A stretch of DNA of 64,000 bases from Betaproteobacteria bacterium. Its GTDB lineage: Bacteria; Pseudomonadota; Gammaproteobacteria; Burkholderiales; Burkholderiaceae_F. Made by a program: the position numbers and the translations under genes. The DNA lies in the NCBI GenBank assembly GCA_005882215.1, contig VBCK01000116.1, positions 1 to 64,000 of the forward strand, in the 5' to 3' direction. Below, in pieces: positions 45,064 to 52,558 of this stretch (the first letter of the stretch is position 1; each line of letters begins with the position of its first letter). Below the pieces are notes generated by a model, which worked only from the letters and a program-made list of their open reading frames with translations, did no database searches and was not told the DNA's origin.

Positions 45064-46884
45064 ATGCATGGGGGAATACGCTTTCTATTAGTCGGAGCGG
45101 CAGCCGCAGCGATGGCGGGTACCGCGATGGCGAATTCTGATCTGGCCAAGTTAGAAGCCGATTCGAACAACTGGGCTGCGCAGTCGGGCGATTTCGCCCT
45201 CACGCGCCATAGCAAGCTGAATCAAATCAACAAGAGCAACGTTCACAAGCTGCAAGTGGCCTGGACCTTCTCGACCGGCGTTCTGCGCGGACACGAGGGC
45301 GGTCCTCTGGTCATCGGCGACACGCTGTATGTCCATTCGGCATTTCCGAACAAGGTCTGGGCATTGAACCTGGAAGACCAGACGATCAAATGGAAGTACG
45401 AGCCGAAGCAGGATCCGTCGGTGATTCCGGTGATGTGTTGCGACACCGTCAACCGCGGTCTGGCTTATGCGGAAGGCAAGATCTTCCTGCAGCAGGCTGA
45501 CACCACGCTGGTCGCGCTCGATGCCAAGACCGGCAAGGTGATCTGGTCGGTGAAGAACGGCGATCCGAAAGTCGGTGCCACCAATACCAACGCCCCGTTC
45601 ATCATGAAGGACAAGGTATTGACCGGCATTTCGGGCGGCGAGTTCGGCGTTCGCGGCTACGTCGCGGCGTACGACATCAACACCGGAAAACAGGTCTGGA
45701 AGGGCTACAGCATGGGTCCGGACACGGACATGCTGATCAACCCGAGCACGACAACGACGTACGCCGACGGCAAGACGGTTCCGGTTGGCGCGGATTCGTC
45801 GCTGAAGACCTGGCAAGGCGACCAGTGGAAGATCGGCGGCGGCACGACGTGGGGTTGGTACGGCTATGACCCGCAGCTGAACCAGATGTTCTACGGCTCT
45901 GGCAACCCGTCGACCTGGAACCCGACGCAGCGTCCCGGCGACAACAAGTGGTCCATGTCGATCTGGTCGCGCGATGTCGATACCGGCTCGGTCAAGTGGG
46001 TCTATCAGATGACGCCGCACGACGAGTGGGACTTCGACGGCATCAACGAGATGATCCTGGCCGACATCCCGGTGCACGGCAAGCCGACCAAGACCGTGGT
46101 GCACTTCGACCGCAACGGCTTCGGCTACACGCTGGATCGCACCAACGGCATGCTGCTCGTGGCCGAGAAGTATGACCCGTCGGTGAACTGGGCCACGGGC
46201 GTCGATATGAAGACTGGCCGACCGGTAGGCGTTCCGAAGTACTCGACCGAGCACAACGGTCAGGACGTGACGACCAAGGACGTGTGCCCGGCCGCTCTGG
46301 GTACCAAGGACCAGCAACCGGCGTCGTTCGATCCGCAGACCGGCCACTTCTACGTTCCGACCAATCATGTCTGCATGACCTATGAGCCGTTCAAGGTCGA
46401 GTACACCGCCGGCCAGCCCTATGTCGGGGCCACGCTGACGATGTTCCCGGGCCCGACGACCCCGGTCAACGGGATGCAGGGCAGCATGGGCTCGCTGATC
46501 GAGTGGGATGCGGGCACCGGCAAGATCGTGAAGTCGCATCCCGAGAAGTTCTCGGTATGGAGCGGCGTGCTGACGACCGACGGCGGCATCGCCTGCTACG
46601 GAACGCTGGAGGGCTACCTGAAGTGCGTCGATGCGAACGACGTCAACAAGGAACTGTACAAGTTCAAGACGCCGTCCGGCATCATCGGTAACGTGAACAC
46701 CTGGACCTACAAGGGCAAGCAGTACATCGGTGTGCTGTCCGGGATCGGTGGCTGGGCCGGCATCGGCATGGCCGCGGGTCTGGAGAAGGACACCGACGGC
46801 CTGGGTGCGGTCGGTGGCTACAAGGAGCTGTCCAAGTACACGGAGTTGGGCGGTCAGCTGACGGTCTTCACGCTGTCGCAATAA
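45064..46884 (+). CDS. xoxF: Lanthanide-type PQQ-dependent methanol dehydrogenase XoxF
   Basis: XoxF oxidises methanol to formaldehyde (or further) in the periplasm using PQQ and a lanthanide ion. The 606-residue precursor has a signal ending AMANSD, then [19 protein letters not shown]. The vicinal cysteines that contact PQQ are Cys125-Cys126 (VMCCDT). The catalytic region is [13 protein letters not shown], with Asp323 as catalytic base and Asp325 two residues on; this extra Asp marks lanthanide enzymes, whereas calcium-type MxaF has Ala there. AAGGAG precedes the ATG by six bases. No mxaI small-subunit gene is present. Confidence 0.97.
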   Translation: MHGGIRFLLVGAAAAAMAGTAMANSDLAKLEADSNNWAAQSGDFALTRHSKLNQINKSNVHKLQVAWTFSTGVLRGHEGGPLVIGDTLYVHSAFPNKVWALNLEDQTIKWKYEPKQDPSVIPVMCCDTVNRGLAYAEGKIFLQQADTTLVALDAKTGKVIWSVKNGDPKVGATNTNAPFIMKDKVLTGISGGEFGVRGYVAAYDINTGKQVWKGYSMGPDTDMLINPSTTTTYADGKTVPVGADSSLKTWQGDQWKIGGGTTWGWYGYDPQLNQMFYGSGNPSTWNPTQRPGDNKWSMSIWSRDVDTGSVKWVYQMTPHDEWDFDGINEMILADIPVHGKPTKTVVHFDRNGFGYTLDRTNGMLLVAEKYDPSVNWATGVDMKTGRPVGVPKYSTEHNGQDVTTKDVCPAALGTKDQQPASFDPQTGHFYVPTNHVCMTYEPFKVEYTAGQPYVGATLTMFPGPTTPVNGMQGSMGSLIEWDAGTGKIVKSHPEKFSVWSGVLTTDGGIACYGTLEGYLKCVDANDVNKELYKFKTPSGIIGNVNTWTYKGKQYIGVLSGIGGWAGIGMAAGLEKDTDGLGAVGGYKELSKYTELGGQLTVFTLSQ

Positions 46885-46906
46885 CTTCGAGTCGTTGTCG
46901 ATAGGG

Positions 46907-46935
46907 GCGCGCGAGCCTGGCTCGCGCGCTTTTTT
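46907..46935 (+). terminator. Rho-independent terminator after xoxF
   Basis: A perfect ten-base-pair stem (46907-46916 with 46920-46929) and a CTG loop are followed by six T residues, starting 22 bases after the xoxF stop. It separates xoxF from the folB-cytochrome-xoxJ transcript, so xoxF is probably expressed as a single-gene unit. Confidence 0.9.
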
Positions 46936-46993
46936 ATGCGGTGGCAGCAGGCGCAGTTTCCGCCAGCTGCGTCACGAGCGAATCGGAACCGAC

Positions 46994-47485
46994 ATGGACA
47001 AGATCTTTCTAAGCGGCCTGCGCGTCGAGGCGATGGTCGGCATCTACCCGGACGAGCGGACCTCTTCGCGCCCGGTCGAAATCGACCTGGAGATCGCAGT
47101 GCCGGGCGACCGGGTGTTCCGATCGGGCGACGTCGCCGACACGGTCGACTACGCGGCGGTTTCGGAGCGGATCCGGGCCGAGCTGGCCCGTGTCCGGTTC
47201 GGCTTGCTGGAACAGATGTCTCAGGCCATCGCCGGCATCCTGCTCGACGAATTCGGATCGCCGTGGGTGCGTGTGACGGTCGTCAAACTCGGCGTGTTGG
47301 GCGATGGCGTCAAGGTCGGCATTTCCATCGAGAGGCGAGCCGCAAAGTCCCGCAGTTCCCGCGTCGCGCCGCGTCGCAACGGGGTTCCGGTCGGGCCGGA
47401 CTACCGGATGTTGATGTCCGGTGGGATCGACGGAGGTGATGGCGCGGCGCAGCATGTCCAGGCGAACTCTGGTACACCAAGGTAG
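46994..47485 (+). CDS. Dihydroneopterin aldolase-family protein (FolB-like)
   Basis: This 163-residue FolB-family protein shows IFLSGLRVEAMVGIYPDER (active-site region), RPVEIDLEIA, DTVDYAAVSERIRAEL and VTVVKLGVLGDGVKVGISIER. FolB converts dihydroneopterin to 6-hydroxymethyl-dihydropterin, a step shared by folate and H4MPT biosynthesis. Its location between xoxF and cytochrome genes, with a pterin dehydratase on the other side, suggests service to H4MPT production. The C-terminus has about 35 extra low-complexity residues (Arg/Gly-rich) beyond the FolB core. Confidence 0.88.
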   Translation: MDKIFLSGLRVEAMVGIYPDERTSSRPVEIDLEIAVPGDRVFRSGDVADTVDYAAVSERIRAELARVRFGLLEQMSQAIAGILLDEFGSPWVRVTVVKLGVLGDGVKVGISIERRAAKSRSSRVAPRRNGVPVGPDYRMLMSGGIDGGDGAAQHVQANSGTPR

Positions 47486-47580
47486 GATCTGGCGCGTTGT
47501 TGTTGCCTAGCGTGTGCCGCTAGGACGGAGCGACCCATCGAGAGCAGAACCCCAAACGATGGGGCGGCGGGAGGCAGACA

Positions 47581-48063
47581 ATGGGAGCGGCTTCGTTCAG
47601 TGCGCTTGCGCTTTTTTCGACGATTGCAGTAGTTCAACCCGTTTACGCGGATGATCCGCCGACAAACGTTCCAGGAGCTGACGTGCCGGCGGCGACCGGC
47701 TCGGATCGGGCTGCGGTCCCGGCGCCCGCCGGCAGCGCCGATGCCGTTCCGTACCGCGTCGTCGACGGCGATCACGTTGACGCCAATACGTTGAAGGGCT
47801 GGCAAACTTGGCGAGCGATGGCGTGCGACCGTTGCCATGGGCCGGACCAGGAAGGGCTGGTGGGTCCATCGCTTGTGCAGTCATTGAAGGTTATGACGAA
47901 GGACGAGTTCAAGGCGGCCGTGTTGGACGGGCGAGTTGAAAAGGGGATGCCCGGTTTCAGCGCTGTGCAGACCGTGGTCGACAACATCGACAACCTGTAT
48001 GCATACCTGAAAGGGCGCTCGGATGGCGCCATCAAGCCAGGAAAGTTGAAAGGGATCGAATGA
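47581..48063 (+). CDS. Periplasmic c-type cytochrome (first of a tandem pair)
   Basis: This 160-residue exported mono-heme cytochrome has a short signal (to VYADDP), a Pro/Ala-rich linker of about 30 residues, and then YRVVDGDHVDANTLKGWQTWRA. The heme motif is CDRCH at 82-86. KGMPGFSAV offers the Met ligand, and NLYAYLKGRSDGAIKPG closes the domain. It resembles c-553i/XoxG-type cytochromes that take electrons from XoxF. GGGAGG lies just before the ATG. It overlaps its paralogue by four bases. Confidence 0.9.
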   Translation: MGAASFSALALFSTIAVVQPVYADDPPTNVPGADVPAATGSDRAAVPAPAGSADAVPYRVVDGDHVDANTLKGWQTWRAMACDRCHGPDQEGLVGPSLVQSLKVMTKDEFKAAVLDGRVEKGMPGFSAVQTVVDNIDNLYAYLKGRSDGAIKPGKLKGIE

Positions 48064-48587
48064 GTGTTTTGTTTCGCGGCTGGGTGTGGACCCTCGTCGT
48101 CGCCGCGCTGACCGGGGCGGCCGGACTCGCCGCGGCGGACGACGCTCCGCCCGTGACCGGGCCTCAGCCGGCCGCAGGCGCCGCCAAGCAGGAACCGGCT
48201 GGCGTGCCGCAACCGGCCGCCGCGCCGCAACCGGCCGCGAGCCCTGCAGCGGGCGGGGGCGGGGACAAGCCGCTGTACCGCGTGGTTGACGGCAACCACG
48301 TCGATGCCAACACGATGAAGGGGTGGCGTACCTGGCGCGCGCTGGCGTGCGAGCGCTGCCATGGCGCGAACCAGGAGGGTCTGGTCGGCCCCTCGCTGGT
48401 GGACGACCTGAAAACGCTGTCCCGGGAGGACTTCAACAAGTGCGTTCTCGAGGGCCGCATCGACAAAGGCATGCCGAACTTCGGTGGGATCAAGTCGTTG
48501 GCCGACAACCTCGACGACCTGTACGCGTTCCTGAAGGGGCGCTCGGACGGAGCCATCCCGACCGGTCATTTGAAGGAAATCGAGTGA
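48060..48587 (+). CDS. Periplasmic c-type cytochrome (second of a tandem pair)
   Basis: This 175-residue paralogue of the preceding cytochrome shares YRVVDGNHVDANTMKGWRTW, the heme motif CERCH at 97-101, KGMPNFGGIKS (Met ligand) and LYAFLKGRSDGAIPTG. Its Pro/Ala/Gln-rich linker after the signal is longer and repetitive (QPAA units), and it has an extra Cys in FNKCVLEG. It arose by tandem duplication and probably forms part of the electron path from XoxF. It overlaps both neighbours by four bases. Confidence 0.9.
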   Translation: MSVLFRGWVWTLVVAALTGAAGLAAADDAPPVTGPQPAAGAAKQEPAGVPQPAAAPQPAASPAAGGGGDKPLYRVVDGNHVDANTMKGWRTWRALACERCHGANQEGLVGPSLVDDLKTLSREDFNKCVLEGRIDKGMPNFGGIKSLADNLDDLYAFLKGRSDGAIPTGHLKEIE

Positions 48588-49465
48588 CCGGGCCGATCCG
48601 TCCGCGCAACTGGATCGCGGCCGCTGCGGCGGCGCTCGCGTTTGCGGCCGGCGCGCGCGCCGCCGACACTCCCCCGCCGGCCGGTGACGGCGTGCTGCGC
48701 GTTTGCGCCGATCCGAACAACATGCCGCTGTCGAACCGCAACGGCGAGGGCTACGAGAACCGGATCGCCGAATTGCTGGCGCGGGAACTCGGCTGGAAGC
48801 TGGAGTACACCTGGTTTCCTCAGCGCATGGGGTTCATCCGGAACACGCTGAGAGCGCGCGACGCAGACCAGGACCGCTTCAAGTGCGATCTGGTGATCGG
48901 AGTTCCGGTCGGATACGAACTGACGCTGACCACGCCCGCCTATTACCACTCGACCTGGGCGATGGTGATTCCGAAGGGCAAAGGGCTGGACGATATCCAT
49001 GCGCCCGATGACCTGTTGAAGATAGACCCGGCGAAGTTGAAAAAGCTGCGTTTCGGGCTGGTGGGGCGCTCGCCGCCGACCGACTGGCTTCTGAAGAACA
49101 ACCTGATCGAGCAGGCGGTGCCGTTCGCCACGCAGTCCGGAGACCCGGAGGCGTACCCCGGCGAGCTGATCGACAAGGAACTGGCGGCCGGCCATGTCGA
49201 TGTCGCGTTCGCCTGGGGACCGATTGCCGGCTACTTCGTCAGGCACGCCAAGCCGCCGGGAATGCAGGTCCTGCCGTTTCCGCCCAGCCCGGACATCAAG
49301 TTCGACTACGAGATCTCGATGGGCGTACGCTTCGGCGAAAAGGAGTGGCGTGATCGGATCGCTGGCCTTATCGCCCGCAACAAGAAGGAAATCGACTCGA
49401 TCCTTCTGTCCTATGGAGTCCCGCTGCTGGACGATCGGGGCAACCTGATTCAGGTGGGCAACTGA
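48584..49465 (+). CDS. xoxJ: XoxJ-like periplasmic substrate-binding-fold protein
   Basis: This 293-residue exported protein has the bacterial solute-binding fold (family 3-like) typical of quinoprotein-dehydrogenase-associated proteins: VLRVCADPNNMPLSNRNGEGYENRIAELLAR, TWFPQRMGFIRNTLRA, CDLVIGVPVGYE and LTTPAYYHSTWAMVIPKGKG serve as landmarks. Members called MxaJ/XoxJ interact with the dehydrogenase and may help PQQ or lanthanide loading, rather than serve an ABC transporter. The GTG start overlaps the second cytochrome gene by four bases, in a cytochrome-cytochrome-xoxJ operon. Confidence 0.93.
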   Translation: MTGPIRPRNWIAAAAAALAFAAGARAADTPPPAGDGVLRVCADPNNMPLSNRNGEGYENRIAELLARELGWKLEYTWFPQRMGFIRNTLRARDADQDRFKCDLVIGVPVGYELTLTTPAYYHSTWAMVIPKGKGLDDIHAPDDLLKIDPAKLKKLRFGLVGRSPPTDWLLKNNLIEQAVPFATQSGDPEAYPGELIDKELAAGHVDVAFAWGPIAGYFVRHAKPPGMQVLPFPPSPDIKFDYEISMGVRFGEKEWRDRIAGLIARNKKEIDSILLSYGVPLLDDRGNLIQVGN

Positions 49466-49479
49466 AGAAGCGGTTCGGG

Positions 49480-50229
49480 ATGCCGTTTTATCGCCATCCA
49501 AGCGCCCGCGCGGTCCGGCGCGAGGACCGTCAACGCGCGGCGCGCCGCGTCGCGCCGGTTGCGGCCGCCGCGCTGAGCTTCGCGCTGCTTTTCGGGCCTG
49601 GCACTGCGCGCGCGGAATCGAGCGAGATCTCGCGGGCCGAGACGCTGCTGTTCATGTCGCCGCACCTGAAGGAGCTGCAGCCGCCGAGCCGGCTGCACTA
49701 TGCATTCCACAAAAGCGGAACGCTGGAAACGGGCTTTTCGGATACGGTCGACATCGACATCACCACCGGGCCGGACGGCAGCAGGAAGGGCGTGGTCAGA
49801 TTTTTCTCCGGAAAGCGCCAGATCAAGTACCCGGAGGTCGAGCGTGCCGAGGGCAATCCGGTGCTGCTGTTCTATCTGGAGCGGGAAATCCGCGAAATGT
49901 CGCGCTTGACCGGCGGGCAACCGAATCACTTCCGGCAAAGGATCCGCACGGCGCTGGCCCAGTCGGCGCAGATCAAGGACGTCGACATCCGTTTTGGCGG
50001 CCGCACGATGCGGGCGCAGCAGATCACCATCTCGCCGTACGATTCCGATCCGAACCGCGAACGCTTCGACCGCTTGGCCACCAAGCAGTACGTCTTCACG
50101 ATCTGCGAAACGATCCCCGGTGTCGTGTACGAGATGCGAGGCGTCGTCGGGGCGCCCAGCGGATCGTCCGCGGACGAGGCCGTGATCGACGAGACGCTGA
50201 CGTTCGCCTCCGCCGGGGTGCCCAAGTAG
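49480..50229 (+). CDS. Secreted protein of unknown function downstream of xoxJ
   Basis: This 249-residue protein begins with an Arg-rich start and an export signal (VAAAALSFALLFGPGTARA). The mature domain is beta-rich: LQPPSRLHYAFHKSGTLETGF, VDIDITTGPDGSRKGVVRFFSG and RFGGRTMRAQQITISPY. It has one mature Cys (FTICETIPG). It starts 14 bases after xoxJ, so it is almost certainly in that operon. No family was recognised. Given the partners, a periplasmic accessory of methanol oxidation is likely, but this is inference from position only. Confidence 0.82.
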   Translation: MPFYRHPSARAVRREDRQRAARRVAPVAAAALSFALLFGPGTARAESSEISRAETLLFMSPHLKELQPPSRLHYAFHKSGTLETGFSDTVDIDITTGPDGSRKGVVRFFSGKRQIKYPEVERAEGNPVLLFYLEREIREMSRLTGGQPNHFRQRIRTALAQSAQIKDVDIRFGGRTMRAQQITISPYDSDPNRERFDRLATKQYVFTICETIPGVVYEMRGVVGAPSGSSADEAVIDETLTFASAGVPK

Positions 50230-50265
50230 GATCGGCTCGCCGATCCGCTCACGGAGCATTACGGT

Positions 50266-50745
50266 ATGTTGCGGTCATCCGGCCTCCTGCTCGCCTGCGC
50301 AGTCGCAGCGGCAGGGTCCTCGATCGCGCAGTCCCCGCAGATCAAGCTGCCCGGCAGCGGCCTTTTCATATTGCCGGTCGATGCCGGCCAATCGCTGCTG
50401 AGGCAATGCTCCCGCGCTGCGCCGGCGAATGTTTCCCAGTTTTGGAATCCGTCACCCGAACAAATCCAAAAACTCGAATTGCTGCTGCCCAAATACGTTC
50501 GCTATGGCGCCGGTCGGAAGCCCGGCATCCCGGACGACGTGGAATATCACCGCCAATATGTCGGCATTGTTGTCAACGGGAAACGGCTGATATATGGAAA
50601 CTTCTATCCGGTGAGCGTTTCTGGTTACTTCGACGAGAAATCGACGCCGGTGATCATCTGCGATGGCGGCGCGGCCTTCTGGGGAATCGTGTTCGAGCCG
50701 GAATCGAATGTATTCCTCGATCTGCAGGTCAACGGGTCGATTTGA
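50266..50745 (+). CDS. Small secreted protein of unknown function at the end of the xox operon
   Basis: This 159-residue protein has a signal peptide (MLRSSGLLLACAVAAAGSSIAQ) and a mature domain with two Cys: LRQCSRAAPANVSQFWNPSPEQ, VGIVVNGKRLIYGNFYPVS and PVIICDGGAAFWGIVFEPES. The two Cys could form a disulphide. Composition is slightly richer in A/T than the neighbouring genes. It lies 36 bases after the previous unknown gene. No family was recognised; domains of this look often occur next to hydrolases or binding proteins. Confidence 0.78.
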   Translation: MLRSSGLLLACAVAAAGSSIAQSPQIKLPGSGLFILPVDAGQSLLRQCSRAAPANVSQFWNPSPEQIQKLELLLPKYVRYGAGRKPGIPDDVEYHRQYVGIVVNGKRLIYGNFYPVSVSGYFDEKSTPVIICDGGAAFWGIVFEPESNVFLDLQVNGSI

Positions 50746-50828
50746 ATTCGAAGCGGGTCCGGCTGGCCGGCCCGGAAATCACTTGATGCCGGCAGGACCT
50801 TTGAGCTGCTGGGTCAGTTCGTAGCCGG

Positions 50829-51647
50829 CTAACCCGGCCAGTGGATCAATTCACCCTGTCCCGCGAACGCCAGATCCCCGACCCAGCGTCGGACACGGAT
50901 CGACGGCCGGCTCAACGACGCGAACCGCGATGGCAGCTCCTTCCACGAGCGCGCCAGCAGCACCAGGAACCCGAGCGGGAGCTCCCCGGCGTCGTTGAAG
51001 GTCGGCCCCGGCGAGGGCGGGGGCCCGGCGAACACGAGCGAGCCACGCCGCATCGCGAAGCCCGGCCGCGCGCCGCACGCGCCCAGCGCGGCGATCGTGC
51101 CGCCCTGCATCCGCGATCCGCAGTAATCGCCGCACGCGCCCTCGGCCAGGATCAAACCGCGCCGCATGTGATCGCCGGCGCGGTCGCCCACCCGGCCGCC
51201 GACGATCACGACTCCGCCGCGCATTCCGCGGTGCTCGCCGGGCAGCGCCGCGCCCAGGTAATCGCCGGCATCTCCGCCGATCCGCATTAAGCCCCCCACC
51301 AGCCCGCTCGCGGCGTACGCATCGACGCTTCCGCTCACGTCGATGCGGCCGCCGCGCATCCCGATGCCGAGGTAGGCGCCGGCGCCACCCTCGACGCGTA
51401 TCTGACCGTCCTGCATGCCGGCGCCGATCCGGTCCAGGCGCACGCCGTCGCCCTCGATCAGGATCCGGGGACCGGCCGTGCCGCGCACGTCGAACCACTC
51501 GCCCACCGGCACGCTGCGGCGCCCGTAGGCGAGCGGCAGCCGCGCGACCGCGTCGGCGGTCTGCCCCGCCAGCCGCTCCGGCGTCAGCAGCGACAGATCC
51601 AGCCGGAACGCTGGCGCCGCGCGCAGCCGCAACACCAGTTCTGTCAC
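50829..51647 (-). CDS. fhcC: Formyltransferase/hydrolase complex subunit C
   Basis: This 272-residue FhcC subunit belongs to the complex that converts formyl-H4MPT to formate. It is built of parallel beta-helix repeats with G-x-x-G-x-x-x-G spacing (GGRIDVSGSVDAYA, GGLMRIGGDAGDYLGAA, GDRAGDHMRRGLILAEG, GDYCGSRMQGGTI), like the FwdC/glutamate-synthase alpha C-terminal domain. The GTG start overlaps the fhcD stop by four bases. It is the last gene of fhcBADC. Name and role follow the Methylobacterium fhc operon. Confidence 0.93.
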   Translation of the reverse strand: MTELVLRLRAAPAFRLDLSLLTPERLAGQTADAVARLPLAYGRRSVPVGEWFDVRGTAGPRILIEGDGVRLDRIGAGMQDGQIRVEGGAGAYLGIGMRGGRIDVSGSVDAYAASGLVGGLMRIGGDAGDYLGAALPGEHRGMRGGVVIVGGRVGDRAGDHMRRGLILAEGACGDYCGSRMQGGTIAALGACGARPGFAMRRGSLVFAGPPPSPGPTFNDAGELPLGFLVLLARSWKELPSRFASLSRPSIRVRRWVGDLAFAGQGELIHWPG

Positions 51648-52558
51648 GGCAGCAGCGCCCGCAGCGGGAAGTGGAACTTGCCGAGCTTGCCGCCGTAATT
51701 GCCTGCGCTCAGCCGCAGGATTCCGCCGGCAGCGCCCACAGCGCACACCGCCCGCAGTCCGGCCTGCATCGAATGGCGCACCGCCTCCTCGGTCAGGCCG
51801 TCGATCACGATTTCCAGAACGCATTCGACATCCGGCCCCAGCTCGGAGTCGACGCTGGCGCGCAGCGTTGGGCAGAACGCGTGATTGGTCGATGCGATCA
51901 GCGCTTTGTACTTGGAGCCGACCTTGGAGCCGGAACGGGCGATGCCGCCCGGAAACGGCATGATCGCGCCGCTCACCCGTCGCATCGCCTCGATCGCGGC
52001 TTCCGCGGCCGCCAGTGCCTGCGAGGCGCCGGACGCGAGGATCAGGAAGTTGCCGCCCCCGATCGCGTCGCTCATCGCCGCCGTGTCCTCGGCGATGAAC
52101 TCGCCGTCCATCACCGGAACGCGCCAGTAGTGGCGCCCCCCGATCACTTTCGATATCTGGTGACCGTCGCCGAAGTAGCGCAAGGTCTTGCCCAGCGGCA
52201 GCGGCCGGCCGCTGGCGATCCCGGAGAACACCGCGCTGGTCGGCGAGGTCAGGACGCATTGACCGACGCGCCGCTCCAGCTGCTTGGCGAGCTCGCTGCT
52301 GGAGGTTGCGAACAGCAGCACCGCAATGCCCGGCCGTCCGTCGGGCGTCCGCGCCCCGTCGAGCTCGCACTCGATGCCGGCCTCGAGGCCGCATCCGATC
52401 ACCGAGGTCGCGAACCCCGTCATCGAGACGGCGGCCGTCCGGGCCCACCCCAGCGTTTGAGCCGTGATGATCAGGCGCGTGCCGCGCATCGCGAAGGCCT
52501 CCGCGAAGGTGTCGTCCACCGAGACGCCGTTCACGATCACCTGCGGGCCTCGCGACAT
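51644..52558 (-). CDS. fhcD: Formylmethanofuran--H4MPT formyltransferase subunit FhcD
   Basis: This 304-residue Ftr-type formyltransferase transfers the formyl group from formyl-H4MPT to a methanofuran analogue within the Fhc complex. Landmarks are VNGVSVDDTFAEAFAMRGTR, GFATSVIGCGLEAGIE, YFGDGHQISKVIGGRHYWRVPVMDGEF (summarised by DGHQ and VMDGEF), AIMPFPGGIARSGSK and GGKLGKFHFPLR. It overlaps the 3' end of fhcA by 22 bases. The start was chosen at MSRGPQ; the upstream 11 residues are the fhcA frame shadow. Confidence 0.95.
   Translation of the reverse strand: MSRGPQVIVNGVSVDDTFAEAFAMRGTRLIITAQTLGWARTAAVSMTGFATSVIGCGLEAGIECELDGARTPDGRPGIAVLLFATSSSELAKQLERRVGQCVLTSPTSAVFSGIASGRPLPLGKTLRYFGDGHQISKVIGGRHYWRVPVMDGEFIAEDTAAMSDAIGGGNFLILASGASQALAAAEAAIEAMRRVSGAIMPFPGGIARSGSKVGSKYKALIASTNHAFCPTLRASVDSELGPDVECVLEIVIDGLTEEAVRHSMQAGLRAVCAVGAAGGILRLSAGNYGGKLGKFHFPLRALLP

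Noticed and set aside
48584-49465. XoxJ as a true ABC-transporter binding protein
   Set aside because: No permease or ATPase gene is near, and the position after the cytochromes matches dehydrogenase-associated XoxJ.
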